DNA of 64,000 bases. It comes from Corynebacterium sp. ACRPS. Its GTDB lineage: Bacteria > Actinomycetota > Actinomycetes > Mycobacteriales > Mycobacteriaceae. The notes below the pieces were generated by a model that did no database searches, had not been told where the DNA came from, and saw only the letters and a list, made by a program, of their open reading frames with translations. Of the stretch, positions 26,979-35,305 are shown one piece after another. Made by a program: the position numbers and the translations under genes. Each line of letters opens with the position of its first letter. Within the stretch, counting starts at the first letter, position 1. The stretch is from assembly GCF_022346005.1 (NCBI RefSeq), contig NZ_JAKRMY010000002.1, forward strand, positions 1 to 64,000. Direction: 5' to 3'.

Positions 26979-28107
26979 CGGACTCCACTTCACTGTCTAA
27001 GGGTAGTAACTCAGTATCACCATTCATAGTAATCAGCGCTACGGTGCGATCGTCCTTCCTCATAATAATCAACTTTCCGCCGCTGTCCTCTATTCGCTTG
27101 TGAAGCCCGTGTAGCCCGCCACTTTGGTACTGCTTTTTCGGATCGAAGCCGCAACCATCATCTACGACTTGGAGCTTATTCTGGGATATGCTTACCCAAC
27201 AGTGCTCTGCTCCTGAGTGGCGAATAACGTTAGTGGTGAGCTCACGTAATGCCCAGGAAAAGGCGGCGTCATAAAGACCTACGGCTCGGACGTTGGCAGG
27301 AAGATGCGCTTGAATCCCTGTAGTATCGAACGCTCGCCGTGCTGCCTGAACTTCTCCCTCGAAGGTCGGCATGCGCATCCGGGTAACTGTGGAGCGGACT
27401 TCTGCCAAACTCTTACGGGAAAGGTCACTTATTTCTTGAAGCTCGTTTCGAGCTCGAGTTGGATCTACGTCTACTAGCCGCTGTGCCAACTCAGATTTTA
27501 AATTGATGACGGTAAGCGAGTGACCGAGCAAATCGTGAACGTCGGTGGCAATGTCTTCGCGTTGGCGAGCGAGATCGACTTGATGCTCCAAATCCGTGCG
27601 CGAGTCTTCTCTTTGAGACATTGTGCCTAGCATCACCAGCAAGATTGGCCAGCCGAATATCACAATGAATGTCCCTAAGAGGTCTTGCGAATCGACGCTC
27701 CATAAGGCACCTGTAACTACGAGTCCGGTAAGAAGTACCCATAATAATGCCCGGCGCAGCGGTAATTGAAACCCGAGGAAAGCAGCTAGATAGGGCACAA
27801 ATGTCGTAGCATAAACTCCGAAGAAGGGTATGGAGATAAGTGCTATGAGCGCTAAGGCAGACCACCGAGCGGCCAAGCGATAACGTAAGTTCCAGCCCCG
27901 CGGGTAGTAATTCACCGAACCAAAGCTGAAGAAATATACGGCGCTGAAAGCGATAACACAGGCAGTGGATCCTAGGCGCTGCGTAGCGTCCACACCAGGC
28001 TGAGCGAAATTCAGAATTAAGCTGAAGAACAGAAATATAAGCCAAACGCTGGCAAACACCGCATTATTTGTAGCGAATCCCGTAAAGGGCGAGTGGAATG
28101 AATTCAT
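26971..28107 (-). CDS. Sensor histidine kinase of the DesK/NarX type
   Basis: 378 residues from the ATG at 28107. About six hydrophobic segments form the N-terminal sensor (residues 15-160), then the HisKA_3 phosphoacceptor DVHDLLGHSLTVINLKSELA near residue 195 and a compact HATPase with ALRELTTNVIRHS (N box) and VVDDGCGFDPKK (G1). There is no separate extracellular domain, so it probably senses within the membrane, as kinases paired with ABC transporters often do. Its frame extends upstream into the permease gene, but the ATG at 28107 touches the permease stop and is preferred. Confidence 0.9.
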   Translation of the reverse strand: MNSFHSPFTGFATNNAVFASVWLIFLFFSLILNFAQPGVDATQRLGSTACVIAFSAVYFFSFGSVNYYPRGWNLRYRLAARWSALALIALISIPFFGVYATTFVPYLAAFLGFQLPLRRALLWVLLTGLVVTGALWSVDSQDLLGTFIVIFGWPILLVMLGTMSQREDSRTDLEHQVDLARQREDIATDVHDLLGHSLTVINLKSELAQRLVDVDPTRARNELQEISDLSRKSLAEVRSTVTRMRMPTFEGEVQAARRAFDTTGIQAHLPANVRAVGLYDAAFSWALRELTTNVIRHSGAEHCWVSISQNKLQVVDDGCGFDPKKQYQSGGLHGLHKRIEDSGGKLIIMRKDDRTVALITMNGDTELLPLDSEVESDG

Positions 28108-28901
28108 TATATTCGTGATTTGTCGCGGTGGAGCAGCGCTGCGCAGGCTCCGACGAAAATTGCGGTCCATACGGCGAAGTTTAGTCCCGCGCTCCACAGG
28201 GAATGGTTAACCGTGCCATCGGCATCATTGAGCAGTTGCATCCCTTCTGCCAATGGCCATTGAGCCAACACGACTGGGCCAAAAAGGGGTGTAAAGCGGC
28301 CAAACGCCATAAGTGAGGAAGATAGAGGGATAAAGACATTGGCGGCGAACAGCAGGAGGACAATAGAGGAAGAAGCAATGGCCACGGAGTTATCCGTCGG
28401 TAAAGCAAGTGCCCAGATCATCCCATATAAGCCAAAGGGAATAGAGACAACAGCGCACGCAAGAAAGGACAGAACCCATTGGTGGGGCTCCATGTCAGCC
28501 TTAGTTAATGCACCAGTGAGAAACACTGCTGCAATGGGGAGCAGAGCTTGCAATGCTATGGATGTGATATTCGCCCAGAGGATCTGGTGAGGGCGCAGCG
28601 GAGTAAGCGCTAGTTGGCGTCTCCAACCGGACCGAGCATCAGTGACTGAAGAAGCAGCGGCTCCCACCGCACCGGCGACGCCACCGTACAGGGCCATGCT
28701 GATCATTTGGAGAGCTGCAAAGTTACCGTTGTGAATAGGAAGGCTGCCAAAGTCCATTAGTGTGCTGAAAAGTAAATAGAAAAATACCGGCAAAATGGTG
28801 GTGAAAAATAGCGGGGCGAGGTTGCGGCGCAGCCGGAGGAAATTGTACCCAGCCAAACGCATTGTGTTACTCAACGCAGGCGCGGTGGAACTATTAGACA
28901 T
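28107..28901 (-). CDS. ABC-2 type permease
   Basis: 264 residues with six hydrophobic helices and no ATPase motifs. A loop near residue 85 (SSVTDARSGWRRQLALTPLRP) resembles the cytoplasmic turn of ABC-2 exporters. It partners with the ATPase encoded 45 bases upstream in transcription order, and the sensor kinase starts at its stop codon. Probably exports a hydrophobic compound such as a peptide or antibiotic; the cargo is unknown. Confidence 0.87.
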   Translation of the reverse strand: MSNSSTAPALSNTMRLAGYNFLRLRRNLAPLFFTTILPVFFYLLFSTLMDFGSLPIHNGNFAALQMISMALYGGVAGAVGAAASSVTDARSGWRRQLALTPLRPHQILWANITSIALQALLPIAAVFLTGALTKADMEPHQWVLSFLACAVVSIPFGLYGMIWALALPTDNSVAIASSSIVLLLFAANVFIPLSSSLMAFGRFTPLFGPVVLAQWPLAEGMQLLNDADGTVNHSLWSAGLNFAVWTAIFVGACAALLHRDKSRI

Positions 28902-28945
28902 GGTTGGAATCTTTCGTTTGGGGGGCTGGCGGGAGGAGAATTGGA

Positions 28946-29872
28946 TTAGTTGTGCTCATCGGTGAGAGCGAGGAAAGTATTTTCCAGACTATGAGCGCTA
29001 ATGGTGAGGTCATAGGCGCCTGTGTGGTTAAGAAGATGACGGGTCAGTGAATCCGAATCTGAGGTAGTCATTTGAATGTGATCTCCAGTGCGGGTGACTT
29101 CGGTAACGCCTGGTAGCGCACTCATTGGAGGGATACTGCCGTCAAATTGGGCCGTAATTCTTCGGACCTCGCCGCGGCTACGTATGTCAATTACCTTGTC
29201 ATCGGCCACAACTTCCCCTTTGTGCAGAAGCACTATCCTTTCAGCAAAGTTGTCCGCTTCTTCGAGATAGTGTGTCGCGAAGAAGATGGTGCGCCCGAGC
29301 TCAGCCTGGTGCTGCATGGACGCCCAAAAATCCCGGCGAGCGCCTGGATCCATACCGGCAGTCGGCTCGTCAAGGATGAGTATCTGTGGGTCACCCAGGA
29401 GCGCAAGCGCGAAACGAAGACGTTGTTGCTCGCCGCCGGAGCACTTGCCCACTCGTCGAGACAATATCGGTTCTAAGTTGGTGTGATGTGCGACCTCGCC
29501 AATGTCTAGGGGCTGGGCAAAGGTAGCGGAAATCATCTTTAAGGTATCGCTTACGGTGAGCTCGGGGAGAAGACCTCCGGATTGGAGCACCGCTGCTAGC
29601 TGTGTGTTGTTGATCGCTTCCTGGGGGCTTTTGCCTTGGACTGTAATAGCGCCGGAAGAAGGTTCGGTAAGGCCCAAGATAAGGTCAATGAGTGTGGACT
29701 TTCCAGCGCCGTTGGAACCTAACAACGCTACGATTTCTCCGGTGGCGATGGAGACTGATACGTCATTCAGTGCTCGCACTGAATGCGAGGAGTTCGCTGC
29801 GAAGACTTTTTCTACGTCGCGTACCTCAATCGCTGTTGAGGAACCTGAGTTAGGGATACGTGTAGTTTTCAT
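28946..29872 (-). CDS. ABC transporter ATP-binding protein
   Basis: 308 residues from ATG 29872 (a GTG nine bases earlier is also in frame). Walker A is LLGSNGAGKSTLIDLILG, the Q-loop AAVLQSGGLLPELTV, the signature CSGGEQQRLRFALALLG, Walker B LILDEPTAGMDP and the H-loop IFFATHYLEE. The C-terminal 80 residues form the DrrA-type extension. First gene of a four-gene operon: ATPase, permease, kinase, regulator. This arrangement is typical of drug or peptide detoxification modules under their own two-component control. Confidence 0.92.
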   Translation of the reverse strand: MKTTRIPNSGSSTAIEVRDVEKVFAANSSHSVRALNDVSVSIATGEIVALLGSNGAGKSTLIDLILGLTEPSSGAITVQGKSPQEAINNTQLAAVLQSGGLLPELTVSDTLKMISATFAQPLDIGEVAHHTNLEPILSRRVGKCSGGEQQRLRFALALLGDPQILILDEPTAGMDPGARRDFWASMQHQAELGRTIFFATHYLEEADNFAERIVLLHKGEVVADDKVIDIRSRGEVRRITAQFDGSIPPMSALPGVTEVTRTGDHIQMTTSDSDSLTRHLLNHTGAYDLTISAHSLENTFLALTDEHN

Positions 29873-29930
29873 GTCTTGCACTTAACTACGTTTGCGCTTT
29901 TAATAGCAGGGGTCGTGTCACGAAGTTTCC

Positions 29931-29944
29931 ATGACAATTGTCAT
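29931..29944. promoter_or_regulatory. Perfect 14-bp palindrome in a divergent promoter region
   Basis: ATGACAATTGTCAT is fully self-complementary. It lies 25 bases before the GTG of the CadD-like gene and about 60 bases before the divergent ABC ATPase. It is a plausible operator for a dimeric repressor; for a CadD-like transporter, metal control would fit. The regulator is not encoded nearby. Confidence 0.45.
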
Positions 29945-29968
29945 CGGTGGATACGTTAAGCTGATTAT

Positions 29969-30538
29969 GTGATTACTACTCTCGCATCCGCAATCGTCTT
30001 ATTTATCGTCACCAATATCGACGATATCGTTGTTCTCTCGCTGTTCTTTGCCCGTGGCGCGGGCAGGAAGGGCACGACCAAAGCCATTCTTTTGGGGCAA
30101 TATCTGGGATTTTTAGGGATCCTCGCGGTCTCTGTAGCACTTGGCCTGGGACTTAGCGCTATTCTTCCGGAAGACTGGATACGCTTTTTCGGGCTTATTC
30201 CCTTGGCCATTGGCCTCTGGGCAGCCTGGGAGGCCTTTCGCGGGGAAGAGGACAATGACGTTTCCGGAAAGAAGCTCAGCGTCGCTGCGGTAGCCGGGGT
30301 CACCTTTGCCAATGGCGGCGATAATATCGGAGTGTACCTGCCGGTATTTACCACGTCTTCGCCCTCAGACATCGCGGTGTACTGCATCGTATTCCTCGTT
30401 TTGGTCGCCGGCCTTGTAGCGGTAGCGAAGTTCGTGGCCACACGGCCAGCCGTAGCAGAAGCGCTAGAGAAGTGGGAGAGCGTGTTATTTCCCACGGTGC
30501 TTATCCTATTAGGCCTTGCCATCCTTTTTGCGGTGTAG
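29969..30538 (+). CDS. CadD-family cadmium-resistance-type transporter
   Basis: 189 residues with five or six hydrophobic helices. The N-terminus ASAIVLFIVTNIDDIVVLSLF contains the NIDD motif of the Cad (LysE-superfamily) transporters, repeated in altered form as FANGGDNIGVYLPVF near residue 115. Family members export cadmium or related cations. The GTG at 29969 has no ribosome-binding site; TAAGCT six bases upstream could be a -10 for a leaderless message. A palindromic candidate operator lies just upstream. Confidence 0.82.
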   Translation: MITTLASAIVLFIVTNIDDIVVLSLFFARGAGRKGTTKAILLGQYLGFLGILAVSVALGLGLSAILPEDWIRFFGLIPLAIGLWAAWEAFRGEEDNDVSGKKLSVAAVAGVTFANGGDNIGVYLPVFTTSSPSDIAVYCIVFLVLVAGLVAVAKFVATRPAVAEALEKWESVLFPTVLILLGLAILFAV

Positions 30539-30554
30539 ACGAGGCATACAGAAA

Positions 30555-30591
30555 ATCCCACGGCCGAAGAGTTACTCCATAGCCGTGGGAT
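30555..30591. terminator. Bidirectional hairpin between the CadD-like gene and tRNA-Pro
   Basis: ATCCCACGGC (30555-30564) pairs with GCCGTGGGAT (30582-30591). On the minus strand it is followed by TTTTCTG, so it serves best as the tRNA terminator; on the plus strand the T run (AATTTGT) is weak. Confidence 0.7.
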
Positions 30592-30597
30592 AATTTG

Positions 30598-30671
30598 TCG
30601 GGCTAACAGGATTTGAACCTGCGACCCCTACACCCCCAGTGTAGTGCGCTACCAAACTGCGCCATAGCCCG
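30598..30671 (-). tRNA. tRNA-Pro (anticodon GGG)
   Basis: The minus strand folds as a full cloverleaf: acceptor CGGGCTA/TAGCCCG, D arm around GCGCAGTTTGGTAGCGC, anticodon stem CTACA/TGTAG enclosing CTGGGGG, and T arm GCAGGTTCAAATCCTGT. The anticodon is GGG, reading CCC and CCU proline codons. Discriminator base A is at 30598 and CCA is not encoded. Confidence 0.95.
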
Positions 30672-30747
30672 GCGTCGCATTATTTCTTGCGACTGCCCTA
30701 GATTACATCAGGATAATTCCACAGTGAAATCTAGGCCGTGACCTGCA

Positions 30748-31146
30748 TTAAAGCTCGCCGGTGGAATAGACCCATGCGCCATTAAGGCGCCGGAAAGACG
30801 ATCGCTCCCGCTGGGAGCCCACTGCCTCGCCCTTGTAGAAGGCCTCAAATTCCACGATGCCTTCATCGTCTACTAGGCCACCGCGCTCGGTATCGAGGAT
30901 ATCGAGGCGGTAGAACCGGATGGGGGAGTCGGCCAAGTCCAATGAGCTCGGCCGAGTCACCGGATCCCAGGTGCGCAGGAGGTAGTCCTCATCGCCGCTG
31001 ACGAAGGCGCTAAAGCGTGACCGCATGAGGGCCTCCGCCGTGGGAGCTTTGGCACCAGCGTGGTACTTGCCGCAGCATTCGCCAAAGCTCAGCCCGCTCG
31101 TGCAGGGGCAGCGGCGGGAATCGGCGATGGGGTTGAGGGCCACCAT
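30748..31146 (-). CDS. YchJ-family protein with SEC-C zinc motif
   Basis: 132 residues. The N-terminal C-P-C-x8-C-C pattern (RRCPCTSGLSFGECCGKYH) is the SEC-C-like zinc-binding motif of YchJ/UPF0225 proteins, followed by an NTF2-like domain with the family stretch PTAEALMRSRFSAFVSGDEDYL. The function of the family is not established. Its ATG overlaps the stop of the upstream hydrolase by one base, so the two are co-translated. Confidence 0.87.
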   Translation of the reverse strand: MVALNPIADSRRCPCTSGLSFGECCGKYHAGAKAPTAEALMRSRFSAFVSGDEDYLLRTWDPVTRPSSLDLADSPIRFYRLDILDTERGGLVDDEGIVEFEAFYKGEAVGSQRERSSFRRLNGAWVYSTGEL

Positions 31147-32306
31147 TAGTTGGCGTCCACGATATCGGTGATGGTGGCGCCGGCGGCCATGCGCTCGATG
31201 TCGGTATCGCGCGCGGCTACGCGCAGTGCATCGACCTCGGAATCGTCCAAGGAGCCTTTTAGTTCGATGCGGCGCTCGAAAGAGGTGGAACCGGTCTGGG
31301 TGATGGTCACGTGGACATCGTCAAGCGCAAGCTTCTTGCCGGCTTCCTTGATGGCCTGGGTGGAGGCAGCTGCCAAGGCCGACATGAGCAGGCCGGTTGC
31401 GGTAAAGCCCTTGCCCTTGCCGCCTTCCTTTTTGGTCCGGTCCGCGGTAACGGAATGATCATTGTGGCGCACCACGACACCGAATTTGGTGCCGATAGCA
31501 GGGCTGGCAACGGCGGCATCCGTACCCACTTCCTCGGGTTCATAGTCGGGGACGATAAACTGCCGCGACCATGCACCGATGAGATCAGCGGCGCGGGCCG
31601 CCGTACCCTGTTTCGTCAGCAGGTGATCGGCCTTATCCAACGAGACGAGGGACTTGGGATAGCGGGTCATGCGGAAAATATTTTGCGCATTGTCGATGCC
31701 CACCGTTTGGTCGATGGGAGAATGCAGGGACAAGAGTGGCTTGCGCAACCGCGGCAGGTATTCCTCTGGGTTGGTTTCTGCCAAATCCTCTAGGAATTTA
31801 CGCGAAATGGTCAGCGCCCTGCCGCCTAGGACGACCTCGACCTCGCCATTAGCGTCTACCTCGCCGATCTTATCCGCGTAGTGCAGCACGGAGTGCGCCG
31901 GATCGAAGGGGGCGCCGATGGTGGCAACGGCCCGAATCTTTATCATTGCCGTGGCGGCCTTGAGCACCGCCGCACCGCCCAGGGAGTGGCCAATGAGCAT
32001 CTGCGGTGCGGAATAATGTTCTTCTAGCCAGTCCGCTGCGGCGCGGATATCGTCGACATTCTGGTTAAACGTAGTGTCCGCAAACTCGCCTTCTGATTGC
32101 CCCAAACCGGGGAAATCAAAGCGCAGCGTGGCGATGCCGAATTCCGTTAATTGCTTCGAGGTGCGGGCCGCGCCAGGGGTATGGCGCGAGCCGGCAAAGC
32201 AATGCGCGAAGACGGCGAAGGCGAGAGGTGGAGCATCAGGAAAGTCGATGGTTCCTGCCATCTCGGTTCCTCGGCTGGACGGCAGCTTAACATTGACGGA
32301 TTGCAT
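31146..32306 (-). CDS. Alpha/beta hydrolase fused to an OsmC-like domain lacking both cysteines
   Basis: 386 residues from the ATG at 32306 (AGGTGCC precedes); the frame is open much further upstream but overlaps the secA2 start region. Residues 1-250 are an alpha/beta hydrolase with the nucleophile elbow LIGHSLGGAAVL and a distal DKADHLL histidine. Residues 265-386 are OsmC-like. In peroxidase OsmC proteins two cysteines act on hydroperoxides; here those places read SALAAASTQ and ARDTDIERM, with no cysteine. Such hydrolase-OsmC fusions are known in bacteria, but this domain cannot do thiol peroxidase chemistry and may bind a ligand instead. Confidence 0.85.
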   Translation of the reverse strand: MQSVNVKLPSSRGTEMAGTIDFPDAPPLAFAVFAHCFAGSRHTPGAARTSKQLTEFGIATLRFDFPGLGQSEGEFADTTFNQNVDDIRAAADWLEEHYSAPQMLIGHSLGGAAVLKAATAMIKIRAVATIGAPFDPAHSVLHYADKIGEVDANGEVEVVLGGRALTISRKFLEDLAETNPEEYLPRLRKPLLSLHSPIDQTVGIDNAQNIFRMTRYPKSLVSLDKADHLLTKQGTAARAADLIGAWSRQFIVPDYEPEEVGTDAAVASPAIGTKFGVVVRHNDHSVTADRTKKEGGKGKGFTATGLLMSALAAASTQAIKEAGKKLALDDVHVTITQTGSTSFERRIELKGSLDDSEVDALRVAARDTDIERMAAGATITDIVDAN

Positions 32307-32393
32307 GGCACCTACAATAACGGCCCCATAAGTTCCAAGCCAGATGAGGTTGACTAGAGTCGTAGGCAGCCAGCCCCTAAAGGAGGAATTGTC

Positions 32394-34685
32394 GTGGGAG
32401 CATTCGATTGGTTCTGGAAAGCGATGGGCTCGCAAAGCGAGCGAAACGATAAGAAATCCAAGGCCATCGTGGATGAAGCTCGCTCCGCCGCGGAGAAACT
32501 CGCACAGAGCGACGATGCTGCCGTAGCTCAAGCCGCCCGCGATGCGGTGCGCGGCGGCGAGGTCGCTGACAAGGCCCAATTCCTGGGTGCCCTTGCCGTA
32601 GCGTGTGAACGCACCCTGGGCCTGCACCCATTCACCGTGCAATCGCAGGCGGTACTGCGACTGCTTACCGGCGATGTCATTCAAATGGCTACCGGTGAGG
32701 GCAAGACGCTCGTCGGCGCGATGGCCGCTACGGGTTTCGCGCTGACTGGGAAGCGCGTCCACGTCGTGACGGTCAATGACTATCTGGCCAGCCGCGATGC
32801 CGAATGGATGCGGCCTGTCGTGGAATTTTTTGGGCTGCAGGTAGCCTCCGTGACGGAGGGCATGAGTGCGGATGAGCGCCGCGCGGCCTATGCACAGAAT
32901 ATTATTTACGCCCCCGTTAATGAATTGGGCTTTGACCTTTTGCGCGATAATCAGATCACCGAACGCGCACAGGCGGTGCAGGCTCCTGGCGATGTCGCCT
33001 TGGTGGACGAAGCCGATTCCGTCTTAGTTGACGAGGCCCTTGTACCGCTGGTGCTGGCCGGAAACCGCCCGGGTGAGGCTCCCACGGGGCAAATTACCAA
33101 TGTGGTCTCTCGGCTGCGGGAGAACCACGAGTACGTCATCTCAGATGATGGGCGCACGGTGCAGCTTACCGATGTCGGCGCAGCCCGCGTAGAGCGAGAG
33201 CTCGGCATCGATTCCCTTTATTCCGAAGACAATATCGGCACCGTCCTGGTCAAGGTCAATTTAGCGCTGCACGCAAAGGCGCTGTTGATCCGCGATATTC
33301 ACTACATCGTGGTGGACGGCAAGCTGCAGCTTATCGATGCCTCCCGTGGTCGCGTCGCCGACCTGCAGCGCTGGCCCGACGGGCTGCAGGCTGCGGTAGA
33401 GGCTAAAGAGGGCTTAGAGGTCTCTGAGGGCGGGCGCATCCTCGATACGATTACACTGCAAGAACTCATGCGCAGGTACCCGTTGGTCTGCGGGATGACG
33501 GGCACTGCGGTAGAGGCCACCGACCAGCTGCGGCAGTTTTATGACCTGCACGTTTCCGTTATCGATCGGAATAAGCCACTGCAGCGCTTCGATGAACAAG
33601 ATCGCATTTTTGCCACCATAGGGGAGAAGTCGACGGCAATCGTTGAAGAAATTGCCCGCTTGCACGATGCTGGTCAACCAGTACTTGTGGGAACCCAAGA
33701 CGTTGCGGAATCGGAAAATCTGGCGGCGGCGCTGCGCGATCGCGATATCGAAGTCAACGTGCTTAACGCCAAAAATGACCGCGAAGAGGCACAGATTGTT
33801 GCCGAAGCCGGCGATGTGGGGCGGGTAACCGTCTCCACACAAATGGCCGGCCGCGGTACGGACATCAAGCTCGGTGGCGCCGATGAGGCCGACCACGATG
33901 AGGTGGCTGAGCGCGGCGGGCTCGCCGTGATCGGAACCTCTCGGCACCGCACGGCGCGGCTCGATAACCAGCTGCGCGGGCGTGCAGGGCGCCAAGGAGA
34001 CCCAGGCTTGGCGCTATTTTTCGTCTCCCTGGAGGATGATGTGGTGCAACAAGGCGGGGCTGGGGAAAAGGTCAGTGCGCAACCTGGCCCTGGCGGGCTC
34101 ATCGAATCCAAGCGGGTGCAGGGCTTTGTCGCCCATTGCCAGCGGGTGACAGAGGGCCAGTTGCTAGAAATTCACGCCCAGACCTGGAAGTATAACCAGC
34201 TCTTGGCGGATCAGCGCATCATCATTGATAAGCGCCGTGCAGCGCTATTGGATACGGACCAGGCATGGCAGGAACTAGCTGAGCGCGCCCCAGAGCGGGC
34301 GAGCGAGCTTGCGGATATCCCGGAGGCAGTGCGCATCCAGGCGGCGCGCGAAATTATGCTGTATCACCTAGACATGGGCTGGGCCGATCACCTCGAGCTG
34401 CTCGATGATGTACGTGAATCCATTCACCTGCGCGCCATCGCGCGCGAGACCCCAATTGACGAGTATCACCGCATTGCGGTGCGCGAGTTTAAGGACTTGG
34501 CGCAGCGGGCGGTGGATCAGTCAGTAGAGACCTTTAGACAGGTGCCTATTGACTCTGAGGGGGCACACCTTGCAGACTCTGGATTGAACCGTCCAAGCGC
34601 AACGTGGACCTATATGGTCTCTGATAACCCCCTTGCGGGGCAGGGAAATTCCGTGTTGAGCGGCATCGGAAACATTTTCCGGTGA
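32394..34685 (+). CDS. secA2: Accessory preprotein translocase ATPase SecA2
   Basis: 763 residues, shorter than canonical SecA and without its cysteine-rich C-terminal zinc domain. NBD1 carries MATGEGKTLVGAMAATG and VDEADSVLVDE; NBD2 has VSTQMAGRGTDIKLGG and QLRGRAGRQGDPG. SecA2 drives export of a subset of proteins through SecYEG in actinobacteria. The GTG at 32394 follows an ideal AAAGGAGG. The order secA2-odhI-ftsR is the corynebacterial one. The start of the protein, GAFDWFWKAMG, is typical of the family. Confidence 0.93.
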   Translation: MGAFDWFWKAMGSQSERNDKKSKAIVDEARSAAEKLAQSDDAAVAQAARDAVRGGEVADKAQFLGALAVACERTLGLHPFTVQSQAVLRLLTGDVIQMATGEGKTLVGAMAATGFALTGKRVHVVTVNDYLASRDAEWMRPVVEFFGLQVASVTEGMSADERRAAYAQNIIYAPVNELGFDLLRDNQITERAQAVQAPGDVALVDEADSVLVDEALVPLVLAGNRPGEAPTGQITNVVSRLRENHEYVISDDGRTVQLTDVGAARVERELGIDSLYSEDNIGTVLVKVNLALHAKALLIRDIHYIVVDGKLQLIDASRGRVADLQRWPDGLQAAVEAKEGLEVSEGGRILDTITLQELMRRYPLVCGMTGTAVEATDQLRQFYDLHVSVIDRNKPLQRFDEQDRIFATIGEKSTAIVEEIARLHDAGQPVLVGTQDVAESENLAAALRDRDIEVNVLNAKNDREEAQIVAEAGDVGRVTVSTQMAGRGTDIKLGGADEADHDEVAERGGLAVIGTSRHRTARLDNQLRGRAGRQGDPGLALFFVSLEDDVVQQGGAGEKVSAQPGPGGLIESKRVQGFVAHCQRVTEGQLLEIHAQTWKYNQLLADQRIIIDKRRAALLDTDQAWQELAERAPERASELADIPEAVRIQAAREIMLYHLDMGWADHLELLDDVRESIHLRAIARETPIDEYHRIAVREFKDLAQRAVDQSVETFRQVPIDSEGAHLADSGLNRPSATWTYMVSDNPLAGQGNSVLSGIGNIFR

Positions 34686-34726
34686 AATAATTGCCCACTG
34701 AGAGATCACAGACTCGGAAGAGTCGC

Positions 34727-34766
34727 TATTATTGGTATAAGTAACTCAAAACTAGTCCCCGGAGGT
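34727..34766 (+). promoter_or_regulatory. Probable odhI promoter and ribosome-binding site
   Basis: TATAAG at 34736-34741 with an extended TGG before it is the best -10, with TATTAT at 34727-34732 as an alternative; no clear -35 is seen. GGAGG at 34760-34764 is a strong ribosome-binding site six bases before the odhI ATG. Confidence 0.45.
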
Positions 34767-34770
34767 AACA

Positions 34771-35205
34771 ATGAGCGAGAACACCGGAACCCCGGAACCA
34801 CAGGTGGAGACCACCTCTGTATTCCGCGCTGACCTGCTCAAGGAAATGGAAAATGGCACCAAGGGAACCGATACCTCTGCGGTAGGTACGGAAAACCTGG
34901 AAGATGGCCAGGCGTTGCTCGTCGTCAAGCGCGGCTCCAACGCCGGTGCCCGCTTCTTGCTTGATCAGGACACCACCACGGCAGGGCGCCACCCGGAGGC
35001 AGATATCTTCCTGGATGATGTCACCGTTTCCCGCCGCCACGCTGAATTCCGCAAGAATGATGACGGCCAATTCGAGGTAGTAGACGTGGGATCCCTGAAC
35101 GGTACCTACGTCAACCGCGAGCCACGCAATTCGCAGGCGCTCGAGGTTGGAGATGAGATTCAGATCGGTAAATTCCGCCTCGTCTTCATCACCAAGCAGG
35201 ACTAA
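34771..35205 (+). CDS. odhI: OdhI, FHA-domain inhibitor of 2-oxoglutarate dehydrogenase
   Basis: 144 residues. The N-terminal tail contains ETTSVFRADLL with Thr14 and Thr15, the sites phosphorylated by PknG and other Ser/Thr kinases in C. glutamicum. The FHA domain (residues 50-135) has GRHPEADIFLDD, VSRRHAEF and VGSLNGTYVN. Unphosphorylated OdhI binds OdhA and lowers flux through 2-oxoglutarate dehydrogenase, which controls glutamate overflow. Located between secA2 and ftsR, as in other corynebacteria. Confidence 0.96.
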   Translation: MSENTGTPEPQVETTSVFRADLLKEMENGTKGTDTSAVGTENLEDGQALLVVKRGSNAGARFLLDQDTTTAGRHPEADIFLDDVTVSRRHAEFRKNDDGQFEVVDVGSLNGTYVNREPRNSQALEVGDEIQIGKFRLVFITKQD

Positions 35206-35218
35206 AACTGCAGCAGAC

Positions 35219-35264
35219 AAACCGTTTTGCCGGACTCGGTTAAAGCGGTTTAGTCTCATTTTTA
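35219..35264 (+). terminator. Weak hairpin between odhI and ftsR
   Basis: AAACCG (35220-35225) can pair with CGGTTT (35246-35251), with AGTCTCATTTTT after it. The short stem and long loop make it a weak or attenuating terminator at most. Confidence 0.4.
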
Positions 35265-35305
35265 TATCCAACGACTACTGAGACACCTGTAAAGAGATAG
35301 ACACA

